Positions 9,031-18,940 are shown, counted from the first letter of the stretch. The stretch is DNA of 64,000 nucleotides from JAJYQH01 sp036261615 (GCA_036261615.1 DATAKK010000007.1:25223-89222); one strand, 5' to 3'. Notes: generated from the sequence alone by a model not told the origin. Numbers and translations are program-made.

Positions 9031-10209
9031 CTAAGCCGCCGCGCGCCGAAGCCCCGCGGAGATGTCCGCGACGAGGTCGTTGCCGTCCTCGATGCCGACC
9101 GACAGCCGGATCAGCCCGTCGCCGATGCCGGCGGCTTCCCGCGCGGCCGCGGTCATCGACGCGTGGGTCATCGTGGCGGGGTGCGCGATGAGCGACTCGA
9201 CGCCTCCGAGCGACTCGGCCAGGTCGAAGTAGCGCAGCCCGTCGACGAAGCGCTGGACCGCCGGCAGCCCGCCACGGAGCTCGAAGCTGAGCAGCGAGCC
9301 GTACCCCGATTGCTGGCGGGCGGCGACGGCGTGGCCGGGGTGCGAGTCGAGGGCGGGGTAGTTGACCGCGGCCACGGCGTCACCGGCGACGAGGGCGTCG
9401 ACGACCCGGGCGGTGTTCTCCTGGTGCACCCGGAGCCGCGCGTCCAGCGTCCGGAGCCCTCGCAGGGCGAGGTAGGAGTCGAAGGGGCTCGCGGTGATGC
9501 CGAGCGCGTTCGCCCAGCCGGCGAGGTCCGCCTGCACGTCGGGGTCGGCGGCGACGACGGCGCCGCCGACGATGTCCGAGTGGCCGTTGATGAACTTGGT
9601 CGTCGAGTGCACGACGACGTCGACCCCGTGCTCGAGCGGCCGCTGCAGCAGCGGCGAGCAGAACGTGTTGTCGGCCACGGCGAGGGCGCCGGCCGCGTGC
9701 GCCGCCGAGGAGACGGCGTCCAGGTCGGTGATGCGCATGAGCGGGTTCGACGGCGTCTCGATCCACACGAGGGACGCCGGCCGGCTCAGCGCCGCCGCCG
9801 CCGACCCGGCGTCGGTGAGGTCGGCGAACTCGAGCTCGATCCGTCCGCGCTCGGCGAACCAGGACAACAGCCGCCACGTGCCGCCGTAACAGTCGTGCGG
9901 CGCGACGACCCGGCCGCCGACCGGCACGAGGGTCTCGATCGCCAGGGTCACCGTCGCCATGCCGGTCGCGACGATGACCCCGCCCGCGCCGCCCTCGAGC
10001 ACGGCGATCGCCTCGCCGAGATGGTCGCGGGTGGGGTTGCCCGAGCGCGAGTAGTCGTAACGCCGCGGGCGTCCGAGCGACTCGAAGGTGTAGTTGGTGC
10101 TCAGGTAGAGCGGCGGGACGACCGCACCGTGCGCGGTGTCGGTGTGGATGCCGGCCCGCAGGGCGCGGGTGAGGCGGCTGGGCGCGGGGGGTTCCAGGGC
10201 GTCGTTCAT
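9031..10209 (-). CDS. metB: Cystathionine gamma-synthase
   Basis: 392 residues, Cys/Met-metabolism PLP family. The PLP Lys is in HSTTKFINGHSD; DYSRSGNPTRD, APHDCYGGTWRL, ETPSNPLMR and LAESLGGVESL follow the E. coli MetB sequence closely along the whole length. The enzyme joins cysteine with O-succinyl- or O-acetyl-homoserine to give cystathionine, the first sulfur-transfer step to methionine. Some close relatives act mainly as gamma-lyases, so the in vivo direction is less sure than the family. No methionine-responsive riboswitch is visible upstream; that gap holds repeat A copy 2 and the terminator of the next gene. Confidence 0.9.
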   Translation of the reverse strand: MNDALEPPAPSRLTRALRAGIHTDTAHGAVVPPLYLSTNYTFESLGRPRRYDYSRSGNPTRDHLGEAIAVLEGGAGGVIVATGMATVTLAIETLVPVGGRVVAPHDCYGGTWRLLSWFAERGRIELEFADLTDAGSAAAALSRPASLVWIETPSNPLMRITDLDAVSSAAHAAGALAVADNTFCSPLLQRPLEHGVDVVVHSTTKFINGHSDIVGGAVVAADPDVQADLAGWANALGITASPFDSYLALRGLRTLDARLRVHQENTARVVDALVAGDAVAAVNYPALDSHPGHAVAARQQSGYGSLLSFELRGGLPAVQRFVDGLRYFDLAESLGGVESLIAHPATMTHASMTAAAREAAGIGDGLIRLSVGIEDGNDLVADISAGLRRAAA

Positions 10210-10294
10210 GGTGCGCCGAGCCTACGGGAGCCCGCCGGCCGGCGTCCGGACGGTCCGGGAGCCGACATCGCCCCCCGGGGTATCCCGCTCGGGC

Positions 10295-10376
10295 GGCGTA
10301 CGAGATGACTGACGGCGTACGAGATGTCGGCGAGAAACAGCCAGGTCGTACGCCGGGCGCGACGAGTTGTACGCCG
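10295..10376. repeat. Intergenic repeat family A, copy 2
   Basis: Half-sites start at 10297, 10316, 10347 and 10368; the last is TGTACG, the others CGTACG. Spacings of 19, 31 and 21 bases almost equal those of copy 4 (19, 30, 21), and the two copies also share flanking bases such as TGACTG after the first site and GAGATGT after the second. Arm 10295-10311 pairs with the arm ending at 10354 in about 14 of 17 positions. It lies downstream of the sugar ATPase gene and upstream of metB. Confidence 0.75.
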
Positions 10377-10406
10377 GGGCGGCCGGCCGAACGGTCGCGG
10401 GACGCG

Positions 10407-10437
10407 GAACGGGGGCCCCGCGAAGGGACCCCCGTTC
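10407..10437. terminator. Terminator after the sugar ABC ATPase gene
   Basis: Thirteen-base arms, GAACGGGGGCCCC and GGGACCCCCGTTC, pair with one non-canonical position and a five-base loop, 21 bases beyond the minus-strand stop at 10459. Confidence 0.8.
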
Positions 10438-10458
10438 GTGCAGTTCAGTCGGACGACG

Positions 10459-11556
<1,098 letters not shown>

Positions 11557-11733
11557 GCCACACGTCCTTTCCACGGGCAGGTACGTGCCCGACGATCCGT
11601 AGTGGAATCCGTGAGGATTGCGGGAGGAGAACGCTCTCCTCCTTCCGGGGATATTGCCACACCGGACGCGGGTAGTCGAGACGTCCCACGGACGCGTCGG
11701 GATCGTGACCTTTTCGAGACCGACCCTGAACGT

Positions 11734-13107
11734 TCAACACTCGACGACGTTCACCGCGAGCCCACCGCGCGCCGTTTCCTTGTACTTCACCGACATGTCG
11801 GCGCCGGTCTGCATCATCGTGTGGATCACCTGGTCGAGACTGACCTTCTGGACGCCGTCGCCGCCCAGGGCCAGCCGGGCCGCGGTGACGGCCTGCACCG
11901 CGGCGACCGCGTTCCGCTCGATGCACGGGATCTGCACGAGCCCGCCCACGGGGTCGCAGGTGAGCCCGAGGTGGTGTTCGAGGCCGATCTCGGCCGCGTT
12001 GAGCACCTGCGCCGTCGTGCCGCCGAGCACCTGGCACAGGGCCGCCGCGGCCATCGAGCAGGCGACGCCCACCTCCCCCTGGCAGCCCACCTCCGCCCCC
12101 GAGATGGACGCCGTCTGCTGGTAGATCGCGCCGACGGCGGCCGCCGTGAGCAGGAAGTCGACGATCGTGCGGTCGTCGGCCGCGACGAACCGGGTGACGT
12201 ACTTGAGCACGGCCGGGACGATGCCCGCCGCGCCGTTGGTCGGCGCGGTGACGACCCGGCCGCCGGCGGCGTTCTGCTCGTTGACCGCCAGCGCCCACAG
12301 GGTGAGCCAGTCGAGGGCGGCGAGCGGGTCGGGCCCGGACGCCGAGGACTCGCGCGCGGCGAGGTCCTCGGCCAGCCGGTGGGCCCGGCGACGCACGCGG
12401 AGGCCGCCCGGAAGCACGCCGGAGGTGGCGCACCCGGCGGCGATGCACTCGTCCATGACCGCCCACAGGTGGAGCACGTCGCCGCGGTCGCCGCGGCCGA
12501 GGGCGTCCTCGTCGGCCTGCATGATCTCGGGGATGCTCAGCCGGTTGTCGTGCGACCGCTCGAGCAGGTCGGCGGCCGAGCGGAACGGGTAGGGGACCGG
12601 CGTCCGGTCGGGCACGACCGCCGGGACGCCGTCGTCGTCGGCGAGCACGAAGCCGCCCCCGATCGAGCGGTAGGTGCGCTCGAGCAGCACCCGGTCGGCC
12701 GGCCCGAACGCAGCGAACGTCATCGCGTTGGTGTGCCCGGTGAGCCGGCGGTTGCGGTGCAGCACCAGGTCGCGGCCGGCGTCGAAGCGCACCGGCCGCG
12801 GGGGGTCGGTGGCGAGCACGAGCCGGCGGCCCTCGACGACCTCCTGCGCGCGCCGGGGGAGCAGGTCGGTGTCGACGGTCTCGGGGGCGGCGCCCTCGAG
12901 ACCGAGGATCACCGCCGGCTCGGATCCGTGGCCGTGCCCGGTGGCGCCCAGCGAACCGAACAGCTCGACCCGCACCCGGGTGAGGTCGGAGGTGTCGACG
13001 TGGCGCAGCGCCTCGACGAACATCCCGGCGGCGCGCATGGGGCCCACCGTGTGGGAACTGGAGGGCCCGATGCCGACCTTGAAGATGTCGAAGACGCTGA
13101 CGGCCAT
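11734..13107 (-). CDS. sdaA: L-serine ammonia-lyase, iron-sulfur type
   Basis: 457 residues, single-chain form in which the alpha and beta regions of the Bacillus enzyme are fused. It deaminates L-serine to pyruvate. VGIGPSSSHTVGPM opens the beta part. The alpha part carries cysteines expected to bind the 4Fe-4S cluster in GCQGEVGVACSMAAAALC, with a further CDPVGGLVQIPCIERN segment. It starts three bases after the stop of the UDP-glucose dehydrogenase gene and is surely co-transcribed with it, an unexpected pairing. With GlyA and Tdh-Kbl it could route threonine and glycine carbon to pyruvate. Confidence 0.95.
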   Translation of the reverse strand: MAVSVFDIFKVGIGPSSSHTVGPMRAAGMFVEALRHVDTSDLTRVRVELFGSLGATGHGHGSEPAVILGLEGAAPETVDTDLLPRRAQEVVEGRRLVLATDPPRPVRFDAGRDLVLHRNRRLTGHTNAMTFAAFGPADRVLLERTYRSIGGGFVLADDDGVPAVVPDRTPVPYPFRSAADLLERSHDNRLSIPEIMQADEDALGRGDRGDVLHLWAVMDECIAAGCATSGVLPGGLRVRRRAHRLAEDLAARESSASGPDPLAALDWLTLWALAVNEQNAAGGRVVTAPTNGAAGIVPAVLKYVTRFVAADDRTIVDFLLTAAAVGAIYQQTASISGAEVGCQGEVGVACSMAAAALCQVLGGTTAQVLNAAEIGLEHHLGLTCDPVGGLVQIPCIERNAVAAVQAVTAARLALGGDGVQKVSLDQVIHTMMQTGADMSVKYKETARGGLAVNVVEC

Positions 13108-13110
13108 CGC

Positions 13111-14274
13111 TCAGTCCGACCCGTAGAGGTCCCGGGTGTAGACCTTCCCGGCCACGTCGGCCAGGTCGTCGCTGCGGCGGTTGGCGACGATGACGTCGGC
13201 GCGGCGCTTGAACTCGTCGAGGTCGTTGACGATCTCCGAGTGGTAGAACTGCCCGTCGTCGAGGGTGGGCTCGTAGATGATCACCGGCACGCCCTTGGCC
13301 TTGATCCGCTTCATGATCCCCTGGATCGAGGAGCTCCGGAAGTTGTCGGACCCGGCCTTCATGATCAGCCGGTAGACGCCGACGGTCTGCGGGTTGCGCC
13401 GCAGGATGTCGGTGGCCACGAAGTCCTTGCGGGTGGTGTTCGACGAGACGATGGCCGCGATGAGGTTCTGCGGCACGTCGCTGTAGTTGGCCAGCAGCTG
13501 CTTGGTGTCCTTCGGCAGGCAGTAGCCGCCGTAGCCGAAGCTCGGGTTGTTGTAGTGCGAGCCGATCCGCGGGTCGAGCCCGACGCCCTCGATGATCTGG
13601 GCGGTGTTGAGTCCGTGGGTGGCGGCGTAGGTGTCGAGCTCGTTGAAGTAGGCCACCCGCAGGGCGAGGTAGGTGTTGGCGAACAGCTTCACCGCCTCCG
13701 CCTCGGTGGCCCCGGTGAACAGCACGGGCACGTCGTCGTCGAGGGCGCCCTCGCGCAACAGGGCGGCGAACCCGCGTCCGGCCGGGGAGTCGTCGCCGAC
13801 GATGATCCGCGACGGGTGCAGGTTGTCGTACAGCGCCCGCCCCTCGCGGAGGAACTCGGGGCTGAAGATCACCCGCACCCGGTGGGCGGCATTCATCTCC
13901 TGGGTGAAACCGACCGGCACGGTCGACTTCACGACGATCGTGGTGTCGGGGTTGACCCGCTCGACGTCGGCGATGACGGTCTCGACCGAGCTCGTGTCGA
14001 AGAAGTTGGTGGTCTCGTCGTAGTTGGTGGGGGTGGCGACGATGACGTAGTCGGCGCCCCGGTAGGCGTCCGCGGCGTCCGTGCTCGCGGTGAGCCGCAA
14101 CTCGTGGTGGGCGAGGTAGTCCTCGAGTTCGGTGTCGACGATGGGGGAGCGGCGCTCGTTCACCAGTTGCACCCGGCGGGCGTCGATGTCGACGGCCGTG
14201 ACGTCGTGGTGCTGGGCGAGGATGACGGCGTTCGACAGGCCGACGTACCCCAGCCCGATCACGGCAATCTTCAT
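13111..14274 (-). CDS. ugd: UDP-glucose 6-dehydrogenase, short form
   Basis: 387 residues, like E. coli Ugd (388) and shorter than the 430-460 residue forms. The Rossmann motif GLGYVGLSNA is at the N terminus; FSPEFLREG and the active-site Cys252 in GYGGYCLPKD identify the family. It oxidises UDP-glucose to UDP-glucuronate with 2 NAD, a precursor of acidic surface polysaccharide. UDP-ManNAc dehydrogenases are related, but FFDTSSVE and the overall match favour Ugd. The mRNA is probably leaderless: TAGCCT (14281-14286 on the minus strand) stands six bases before the ATG. Confidence 0.92.
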   Translation of the reverse strand: MKIAVIGLGYVGLSNAVILAQHHDVTAVDIDARRVQLVNERRSPIVDTELEDYLAHHELRLTASTDAADAYRGADYVIVATPTNYDETTNFFDTSSVETVIADVERVNPDTTIVVKSTVPVGFTQEMNAAHRVRVIFSPEFLREGRALYDNLHPSRIIVGDDSPAGRGFAALLREGALDDDVPVLFTGATEAEAVKLFANTYLALRVAYFNELDTYAATHGLNTAQIIEGVGLDPRIGSHYNNPSFGYGGYCLPKDTKQLLANYSDVPQNLIAAIVSSNTTRKDFVATDILRRNPQTVGVYRLIMKAGSDNFRSSSIQGIMKRIKAKGVPVIIYEPTLDDGQFYHSEIVNDLDEFKRRADVIVANRRSDDLADVAGKVYTRDLYGSD

Positions 14275-14356
14275 GGGGTTAGGCTACCGGCCGGTGACGA
14301 TGCGATCGGCGCAGGGCCCGCGGGGCTCCCGGCCACGCATCCGCGCGGGAGGCGTG

Positions 14357-15394
14357 ATGAAGGCTCTGGTCAAGACGCATGCGGGCCCCGGCCTCGACCT
14401 GGTCGAGGTGCCCATGCCCGCCATGGGGCCCAACGACGTGCTGGTCAAGGTGCGGCGCACCGGCATCTGCGGCACCGACGTGCACATCGACGCGTGGGAC
14501 AGCTGGGCCGAGAAGACCATCCGGACGCCGCTCGTCGTGGGCCACGAGTTCTGCGGCGACATCGTGGACGTGGGGTCGGAGGTCACCGACCTCGAGCCGG
14601 GGCTGTTCGTCTCCGCCGAGGGCCACCTGTGGTGCGGCCGGTGCCGCGCCTGCCTGGCCGGACGCCGGCACCTGTGCGTCAACACCCGGGGCATCGGCGT
14701 GCAGCTCGACGGCGCGTTCGCGGAGTACATCTCGGTTCCGGCGTCCAACGTGTGGGTGCACCGGACGCCGGTCGACCCCGACGTCGCCGCGATCTTCGAC
14801 CCGTTCGGCAACGCCGTGCACACCGCGCTGCAGTTCCCCTGCCTCGGGGAGGACGTGCTCGTCACCGGGGCCGGCCCGATCGGCATCCTGGCCGCCATGG
14901 TCGCCAAGCACGCCGGCGCCCGCAACGTCGTCATCACCGACCACTCCCAGGAGCGCCTCGAGCTCGCCCGCCGGCTCGGCATCGACCACGCCCTCAACAC
15001 CGCCGAGGTACCGGTGCGCGACGTCCAGCGCTCGCTCGGCATGCGGGAGGGCTTCGACGTGGGCCTGGAGATGTCCGGCAGCGGGGAGGCCCTGCGCGAC
15101 ATGGTCGACAACATGACCCACGGCGGGCGGATCGCCATGCTCGGCATCCCCAGCCGCGACATCGCCCTCGACTTCAGCAAGGTCGTGTTCAACATGCTGA
15201 CGATCAAGGGTGTCTACGGCCGGGAGATCTTCGAGACGTGGTACGCCATGAGCGTCCTGCTCCAGTCGGGGCTCGACGTGTCCGGGGTGATCACCCACCG
15301 GTTCCACTACACCGACTTCCGGGCCGCGTTCGCCGCGACCGGCTCCGGTCACAGCGGCAAGGTGGTCATGGTCTGGGACGACTGGGACGAGTGA
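14357..15394 (+). CDS. tdh: L-threonine 3-dehydrogenase
   Basis: 345 residues, zinc-dependent medium-chain dehydrogenase. The catalytic-zinc region is GICGTDVHIDAWDSW with GHEF, the structural-zinc cysteines are in CGRCRACLAGRRHLC, and the NAD-binding motif is VTGAGPIGILAA. It oxidises threonine to 2-amino-3-ketobutyrate, which the next gene product cleaves. The start is ATG with GGGAGG just upstream; the gene is divergent from ugd. The gap to kbl is 32 bases, so the pair is an operon. Confidence 0.95.
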   Translation: MKALVKTHAGPGLDLVEVPMPAMGPNDVLVKVRRTGICGTDVHIDAWDSWAEKTIRTPLVVGHEFCGDIVDVGSEVTDLEPGLFVSAEGHLWCGRCRACLAGRRHLCVNTRGIGVQLDGAFAEYISVPASNVWVHRTPVDPDVAAIFDPFGNAVHTALQFPCLGEDVLVTGAGPIGILAAMVAKHAGARNVVITDHSQERLELARRLGIDHALNTAEVPVRDVQRSLGMREGFDVGLEMSGSGEALRDMVDNMTHGGRIAMLGIPSRDIALDFSKVVFNMLTIKGVYGREIFETWYAMSVLLQSGLDVSGVITHRFHYTDFRAAFAATGSGHSGKVVMVWDDWDE

Positions 15395-15426
15395 CGCGCC
15401 ACGCGCGCCGGATGAGGAGCACCGAG

Positions 15427-16617
15427 ATGACCACCGCCTACGACCGCGTGCGTCGCGAGATCGCCGACGACCTGTCCACCCTGCGCGCCGAGGGGCTGTA
15501 CAAGGAGGAGCTCGCCCTCACCACGCCGCAGGCGGGGCACATCGGCCTCGAATCCGGCGCCCGCGTCGTCAACCTGTGCGCCAACAACTACCTCGGGCTC
15601 GCCGACGATCCGCGGCTCGTCGCCGCCGCCAAGGACGCCCTCGACCGGTGGGGGTTCGGGATGGCGTCGGTGCGGTTCATCTGCGGCACCCAGACCCTGC
15701 ACACCCGGCTGGAGCGGGCGGTCTCCGAGTTCCTGCACACCGACGCCACCATCCTCTACTCGTCGTGCTTCGACGCCAACGGCGGCCTGTTCGAGGTGGT
15801 GTGCGACGAGCGCGACGCGATCATCAGCGATGAGCTCAACCACGCGTCGATCATCGACGGGGTGCGGCTGTCCAAGGCCGCCCGGTTCCGCTACCGCAAC
15901 CGCGACCTCGCCGATCTCGAACGCCAACTGCAGGACGCCGCCGGCGCCCGGCGACGGCTCATCGCCACCGACGGCGTCTTCTCGATGGACGGCTACTTCG
16001 CGCCGCTCGACGGCATCTGCGAGCTGGCCGACCGCTACGACGCCCTGGTCATGGTCGACGACTCCCACGCCGTCGGCTTCGTCGGCCCGCACGGCGCCGG
16101 CACCCCCGACCTGTTCGGCGTCCAGGACCGCGTCGACATCGTCACCGGCACGCTCGGCAAGGCCCTCGGCGGAGCATCCGGCGGCTACACGTCCGGGCGG
16201 GCGGAGATCGTCGAGCTGCTCCGGCAGCGGTCGCGGCCCTACCTGTTCAGCAACTCGCTGGCGCCCGCCATCGCGGGGGCCGCGCTGGAGACCCTGTCGC
16301 TGCTGGCGGCGTCCGGTGACCTGCGGGAGCGCCTCGCCGACAACACCGCGTTCTTCCGCGCCCGGCTGGCGGAGGAGGGGTTCGACGTGCCCGAGTCGAC
16401 CCACCCGATCGTGCCGGTGATGATCGGGGACGCCGTCACGGCCGCCCGGATGGCCGACGAGGTGGTCGCCCGGGGTGTCTACGTGCGGGCGTTCAGCTTC
16501 CCGGTGGTGCCCCGGGGCAAGGCGCGGATCCGCACCCAGATGTCGGCCGCCCACACCCGTGCCGACCTCGAGGCCGCGGTGAGCGCGTTCGTCGACGCGC
16601 GGGCGGCCGTCTCCTGA
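15427..16617 (+). CDS. kbl: Glycine C-acetyltransferase (2-amino-3-ketobutyrate CoA ligase)
   Basis: 396 residues, alpha-oxoamine synthase family. It cleaves 2-amino-3-ketobutyrate with CoA to glycine and acetyl-CoA, completing threonine catabolism with Tdh. NLCANNYLGL starts the catalytic region, MVDDSHAVGF holds the PLP-contacting Asp and His, and TGTLGKALGGASGG carries the PLP lysine. The tdh neighbour separates it from the related BioF and HemA enzymes. The ATG at 15427 is the first in-frame start after the tdh stop. Confidence 0.95.
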   Translation: MTTAYDRVRREIADDLSTLRAEGLYKEELALTTPQAGHIGLESGARVVNLCANNYLGLADDPRLVAAAKDALDRWGFGMASVRFICGTQTLHTRLERAVSEFLHTDATILYSSCFDANGGLFEVVCDERDAIISDELNHASIIDGVRLSKAARFRYRNRDLADLERQLQDAAGARRRLIATDGVFSMDGYFAPLDGICELADRYDALVMVDDSHAVGFVGPHGAGTPDLFGVQDRVDIVTGTLGKALGGASGGYTSGRAEIVELLRQRSRPYLFSNSLAPAIAGAALETLSLLAASGDLRERLADNTAFFRARLAEEGFDVPESTHPIVPVMIGDAVTAARMADEVVARGVYVRAFSFPVVPRGKARIRTQMSAAHTRADLEAAVSAFVDARAAVS

Positions 16618-16650
16618 GCGTCGGTGCGCGGCGGGACGGGTGGGTGCCGG

Positions 16651-17310
16651 TCAGCCGAACCTGCGCCACCGCCCCTCCGAGACGACCTCGACCGTCCCGT
16701 CGACGACGGTGATCGCCGTCTGCTCGTCGATCGCGTAGGCGGGGCCGCCGAGATCGGCGGCCCACCGCTCGGCGTCCGCCATCATGTTGCCGGGGAACGC
16801 GAACAGGTGCGGGAAGATCGAGAAGTCCACGACGCCCAGGCCGCGGTCGTCGGGGGCGGACGCCCATTCCACGAAGTAGTCGCCGATCCGCGGCGTCATC
16901 ACCATGCTCCCGGCGCTCATCCCCACCCACACGGTGTCGGGCAGTGACGACAGCAGGTCGGCCAACCCGGACTGCCGCATCCAGTGGCACAGGTAGGTGG
17001 CCTCGCCACCGTCGACGAGGAGCACGTCCGCGTCCCGCACCCACGGCACCCACCGCTCCGCGCCGATGCTCGGCAGGGCGGTGAGTTCGAGGACGCCGAG
17101 CGAGCCCCAGCCCAGACCCGAGAAGTGCCCCCAGCTCGGTCCGGCGGCGACGAAACCACGTACCGAGGTGGGGCCGCACTGCGGGTGGCCCCACTGCGCG
17201 GTCGGGACGCACAGCGCGCGGCACTCGGAGACCGGCTTGCCGAGCAGCCGCTCGAGCGCCGCGTGGAGGGTCGGGTTGGTGATCCCGCCCGAGGTGAGCA
17301 TGAGCTTCAC
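16651..17310 (-). CDS. Peptidase S51 family (dipeptidase E-like) protein
   Basis: 219 residues. The nucleophile serine is in VGMSAGSMVM, with the GGEATYLCHWM strand-turn before it and FPGN and FSIFPHL in the region where the family's His lies. S51 enzymes include aspartyl dipeptidases and cyanophycinase; the group that this size and motif set suggests usually has no known substrate. The GTG start at 17310 is preceded by GGAGG five bases away. It is convergent with kbl, leaving a 33-base gap with no clear terminator. Confidence 0.85.
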   Translation of the reverse strand: MKLMLTSGGITNPTLHAALERLLGKPVSECRALCVPTAQWGHPQCGPTSVRGFVAAGPSWGHFSGLGWGSLGVLELTALPSIGAERWVPWVRDADVLLVDGGEATYLCHWMRQSGLADLLSSLPDTVWVGMSAGSMVMTPRIGDYFVEWASAPDDRGLGVVDFSIFPHLFAFPGNMMADAERWAADLGGPAYAIDEQTAITVVDGTVEVVSEGRWRRFG

Positions 17311-17390
17311 GGTGACCTCCGGAACGTGCCGTCGACGGCTGTGTCGCGTTGTCGGCCATCCAACACGGCGGACGGTTCAGCCGGGAACGC

Positions 17391-17429
17391 GCGCGTCCCG
17401 CGTGGGGCGGGTGCCACCACGCGGGACGC
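17391..17429. terminator. Terminator after hsp20
   Basis: Perfect 14-base arms (17391-17404 and 17416-17429) around an 11-base loop, 40 bases beyond the hsp20 stop on the minus strand. No T-run follows, which is usual in high-GC actinobacteria. Confidence 0.8.
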
Positions 17430-17468
17430 GTGAGTCAGGGACCGGTCGGCGCGTTCGCCGCCGGGCGG

Positions 17469-17948
17469 TCAGGCGTGGGCCTCCGCCTGCTGCTCCTCGA
17501 CCTGGCCCGGGACGACGTCGCCGCCGCCCACGGCCTTCGAGCCGTTGCCGTTGCCGCGCTGCACCTGCACCTTGCGGGGCTTGGCCTCCTCGGCCACCGG
17601 GATGGTGAGGGTGAGCACGCCGTCGGAGTAGTTGGCGTCGATCCTGTCGAGCGCGAGCCCGCGGCCGACGGTGATCTGCCGTGCGTAGGTGCCGTAGCTG
17701 CGCTCGCGGGTCACCCAGCCACCGCTCTCCTTGGTGGAGCTGGACTTGCGCTCGGCGCGGATCGTGATCGTGCGGTCGTCGATGTCGATGTCGATCGACT
17801 CCGGGTCGACGCCCGGCAGGTCGATCTCGGCGACGTAGTCGTCGCCGGACTTGTAGAGGTCCATCGGCATGGCCAGGCTGCGGGGTCCGTTGCTGAAGGC
17901 CTGGTTCACCAGGGTCTGCAGTTCCTTGAACGGGTCGTAGGTGGGCAT
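17469..17948 (-). CDS. Hsp20/alpha-crystallin small heat-shock protein
   Basis: 159 residues. It is an ATP-independent holdase that keeps unfolding proteins soluble. It begins with a short N-terminal arm (YDPFKELQTLVNQAF), followed by the alpha-crystallin domain (about 40-130: MDLYKSGDDYVAEIDLPGVDPESI, then DGVLTLTIPVAEE) with the usual C-terminal I/V-x-I/V-type VQVQ region and a Gly/Glu/Gln-rich tail. I chose ATG 17948, preceded by GAGGAG, rather than an upstream frame of 17 more codons. A HAIR-type inverted repeat 100 bases upstream overlaps a plausible promoter and suggests repression by HspR. Confidence 0.95.
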   Translation of the reverse strand: MPTYDPFKELQTLVNQAFSNGPRSLAMPMDLYKSGDDYVAEIDLPGVDPESIDIDIDDRTITIRAERKSSSTKESGGWVTRERSYGTYARQITVGRGLALDRIDANYSDGVLTLTIPVAEEAKPRKVQVQRGNGNGSKAVGGGDVVPGQVEEQQAEAHA

Positions 17949-18047
17949 GTGCACTCCTCGATGAAAGTGACGTGATGGGTTGTGGGTGAACCCGGTCACC
18001 CGGGTCTCGGCAGGCGTAACGCACTGCCACGCACCCAGTATTCCAGG

Positions 18048-18068
18048 GTTGAGCGGCCTCGGCTCAAC
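18048..18068. promoter_or_regulatory. HAIR element (probable HspR operator) for hsp20
   Basis: GTTGAGC-N7-GCTCAAC, a perfect inverted repeat. The HspR operator consensus is CTTGAGT-N7-ACTCAAG, so the inner TTGAG/CTCAA and the spacing match exactly and only the outermost bases differ symmetrically. On the minus strand the repeat covers a TTGAGC -35-like hexamer, with AATACT 19 bases beyond as a -10-like box. It also lies about 42 bases upstream of the -10 box of the divergent VTT gene. Confidence 0.75.
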
Positions 18069-18122
18069 TTTCGCCGAAGCCGTTCCGTCCGTCTCTGCAC
18101 CGGAGGCGACTAGGGTGTCGCA

Positions 18123-18911
18123 ATGACCACTTCAGCGGGCGGAGCCGGCGGAGAACCCCGCCTCGATCCGTTCACCGCGCGACCCGACGGCGACCCGCCT
18201 CCCGAGGTGCTCGCGGAGGAGGCCGGCCAGCGCGAGTGGTGGGAGGACCCCTCGCTGCCCTGGAAGCACCGTCCCGGCCGTTCCGACATCGCGTGCCTGG
18301 GCTGGGTCGGCTTCATGGGCGTGTTCGGCCTGGCCATGCTGCCCCTGCGCTCGTGGCTGCTCGGGCTCGACCCGTGGCTGCTCGTGAGCCTCACCGGCTC
18401 CCGGACGGGCGCCGCGGCGCTCGGGGCCATCGAGCGGGTGGGCGCCGATCGTCCGTGGCTGCTGGCGCTGGCGTTCGGCGTCCTCATGAGCATCAAGTTC
18501 GACTGGGTCTTCTGGTGGGCCGGGAAGCTGTGGGGCCGGGGGATGATCGAGGTCTGGGCGGGCCAGTCGCCCCGCGCCGCCCGACAGTACGAGCGGGCGG
18601 AGCGGTGGGCGCGCCGGTTCGGCTGGCTCGGCATGTTCATCGCCTACATCCCGATCCCGCTGCCGCTCATGCAGGTGATCTTCGTGCTCGCCGGCGCCCA
18701 GGGGTGGAGCCTCAAGCGGTTCCTCGGCCTCGACGCCCTGGCCAGCCTGGTGTGGCTGCTGTTCTACGTCGGCTTCGGGTGGGTCGTCGGCGAGCCCGCC
18801 GTCGTCCTGCTGCGCGCCTACGCCAAGGTCGCGTCGTACGTGGCGATCGTCGTGCTCGTGGTCGTGGTGGGCTCGATCATCGCCCGCAACCGGCGCCAGG
18901 CCCGGGCCTGA
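18123..18911 (+). CDS. VTT-domain (DedA/SNARE-associated-like) membrane protein
   Basis: 262 residues. A charged cytoplasmic N-terminal stretch of about 50 residues precedes five or so membrane segments. A central FGWLGMFIAYIPIPLPLMQVIFVLAGA region resembles the VTT core, with prolines in a re-entrant loop. The C terminus is a long hydrophobic helix followed by Arg residues. Related proteins act in phospholipid or undecaprenyl-phosphate movement across membranes; the specific job here is unknown. The mRNA seems leaderless, with TAGGGT (18111-18116) six bases before the ATG. Confidence 0.78.
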   Translation: MTTSAGGAGGEPRLDPFTARPDGDPPPEVLAEEAGQREWWEDPSLPWKHRPGRSDIACLGWVGFMGVFGLAMLPLRSWLLGLDPWLLVSLTGSRTGAAALGAIERVGADRPWLLALAFGVLMSIKFDWVFWWAGKLWGRGMIEVWAGQSPRAARQYERAERWARRFGWLGMFIAYIPIPLPLMQVIFVLAGAQGWSLKRFLGLDALASLVWLLFYVGFGWVVGEPAVVLLRAYAKVASYVAIVVLVVVVGSIIARNRRQARA

Positions 18912-18921
18912 GGGCGCCGGC

Positions 18922-18940
18922 GACCCGGCCCGAACGGGTC
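18922..18940. terminator. Small hairpin after the VTT gene
   Basis: GACCCG-N7-CGGGTC, perfect six-base arms, 11 bases after the stop codon at 18911. It could terminate the VTT transcript together with repeat B copy 1 that follows. Confidence 0.5.

Noticed and set aside
9967..10260. SAM or cobalamin riboswitch upstream of metB
   Set aside because: The region above the metB start holds only the repeat and a terminator; no conserved riboswitch core was found.
11575..11590. GGGC-N8-GCCC containing TACGT upstream of the sugar ATPase gene, as a possible family A member
   Set aside because: Has one TACGT core only, lacks the four half-sites and spacing of family A.
14276..14290. GGTTAGGCTA at the ugd start, resembling half of an IdeR/DtxR box
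   Set aside because: Only half of the palindrome matches; the right half differs, and the bases are explained by the leaderless -10 box of ugd.
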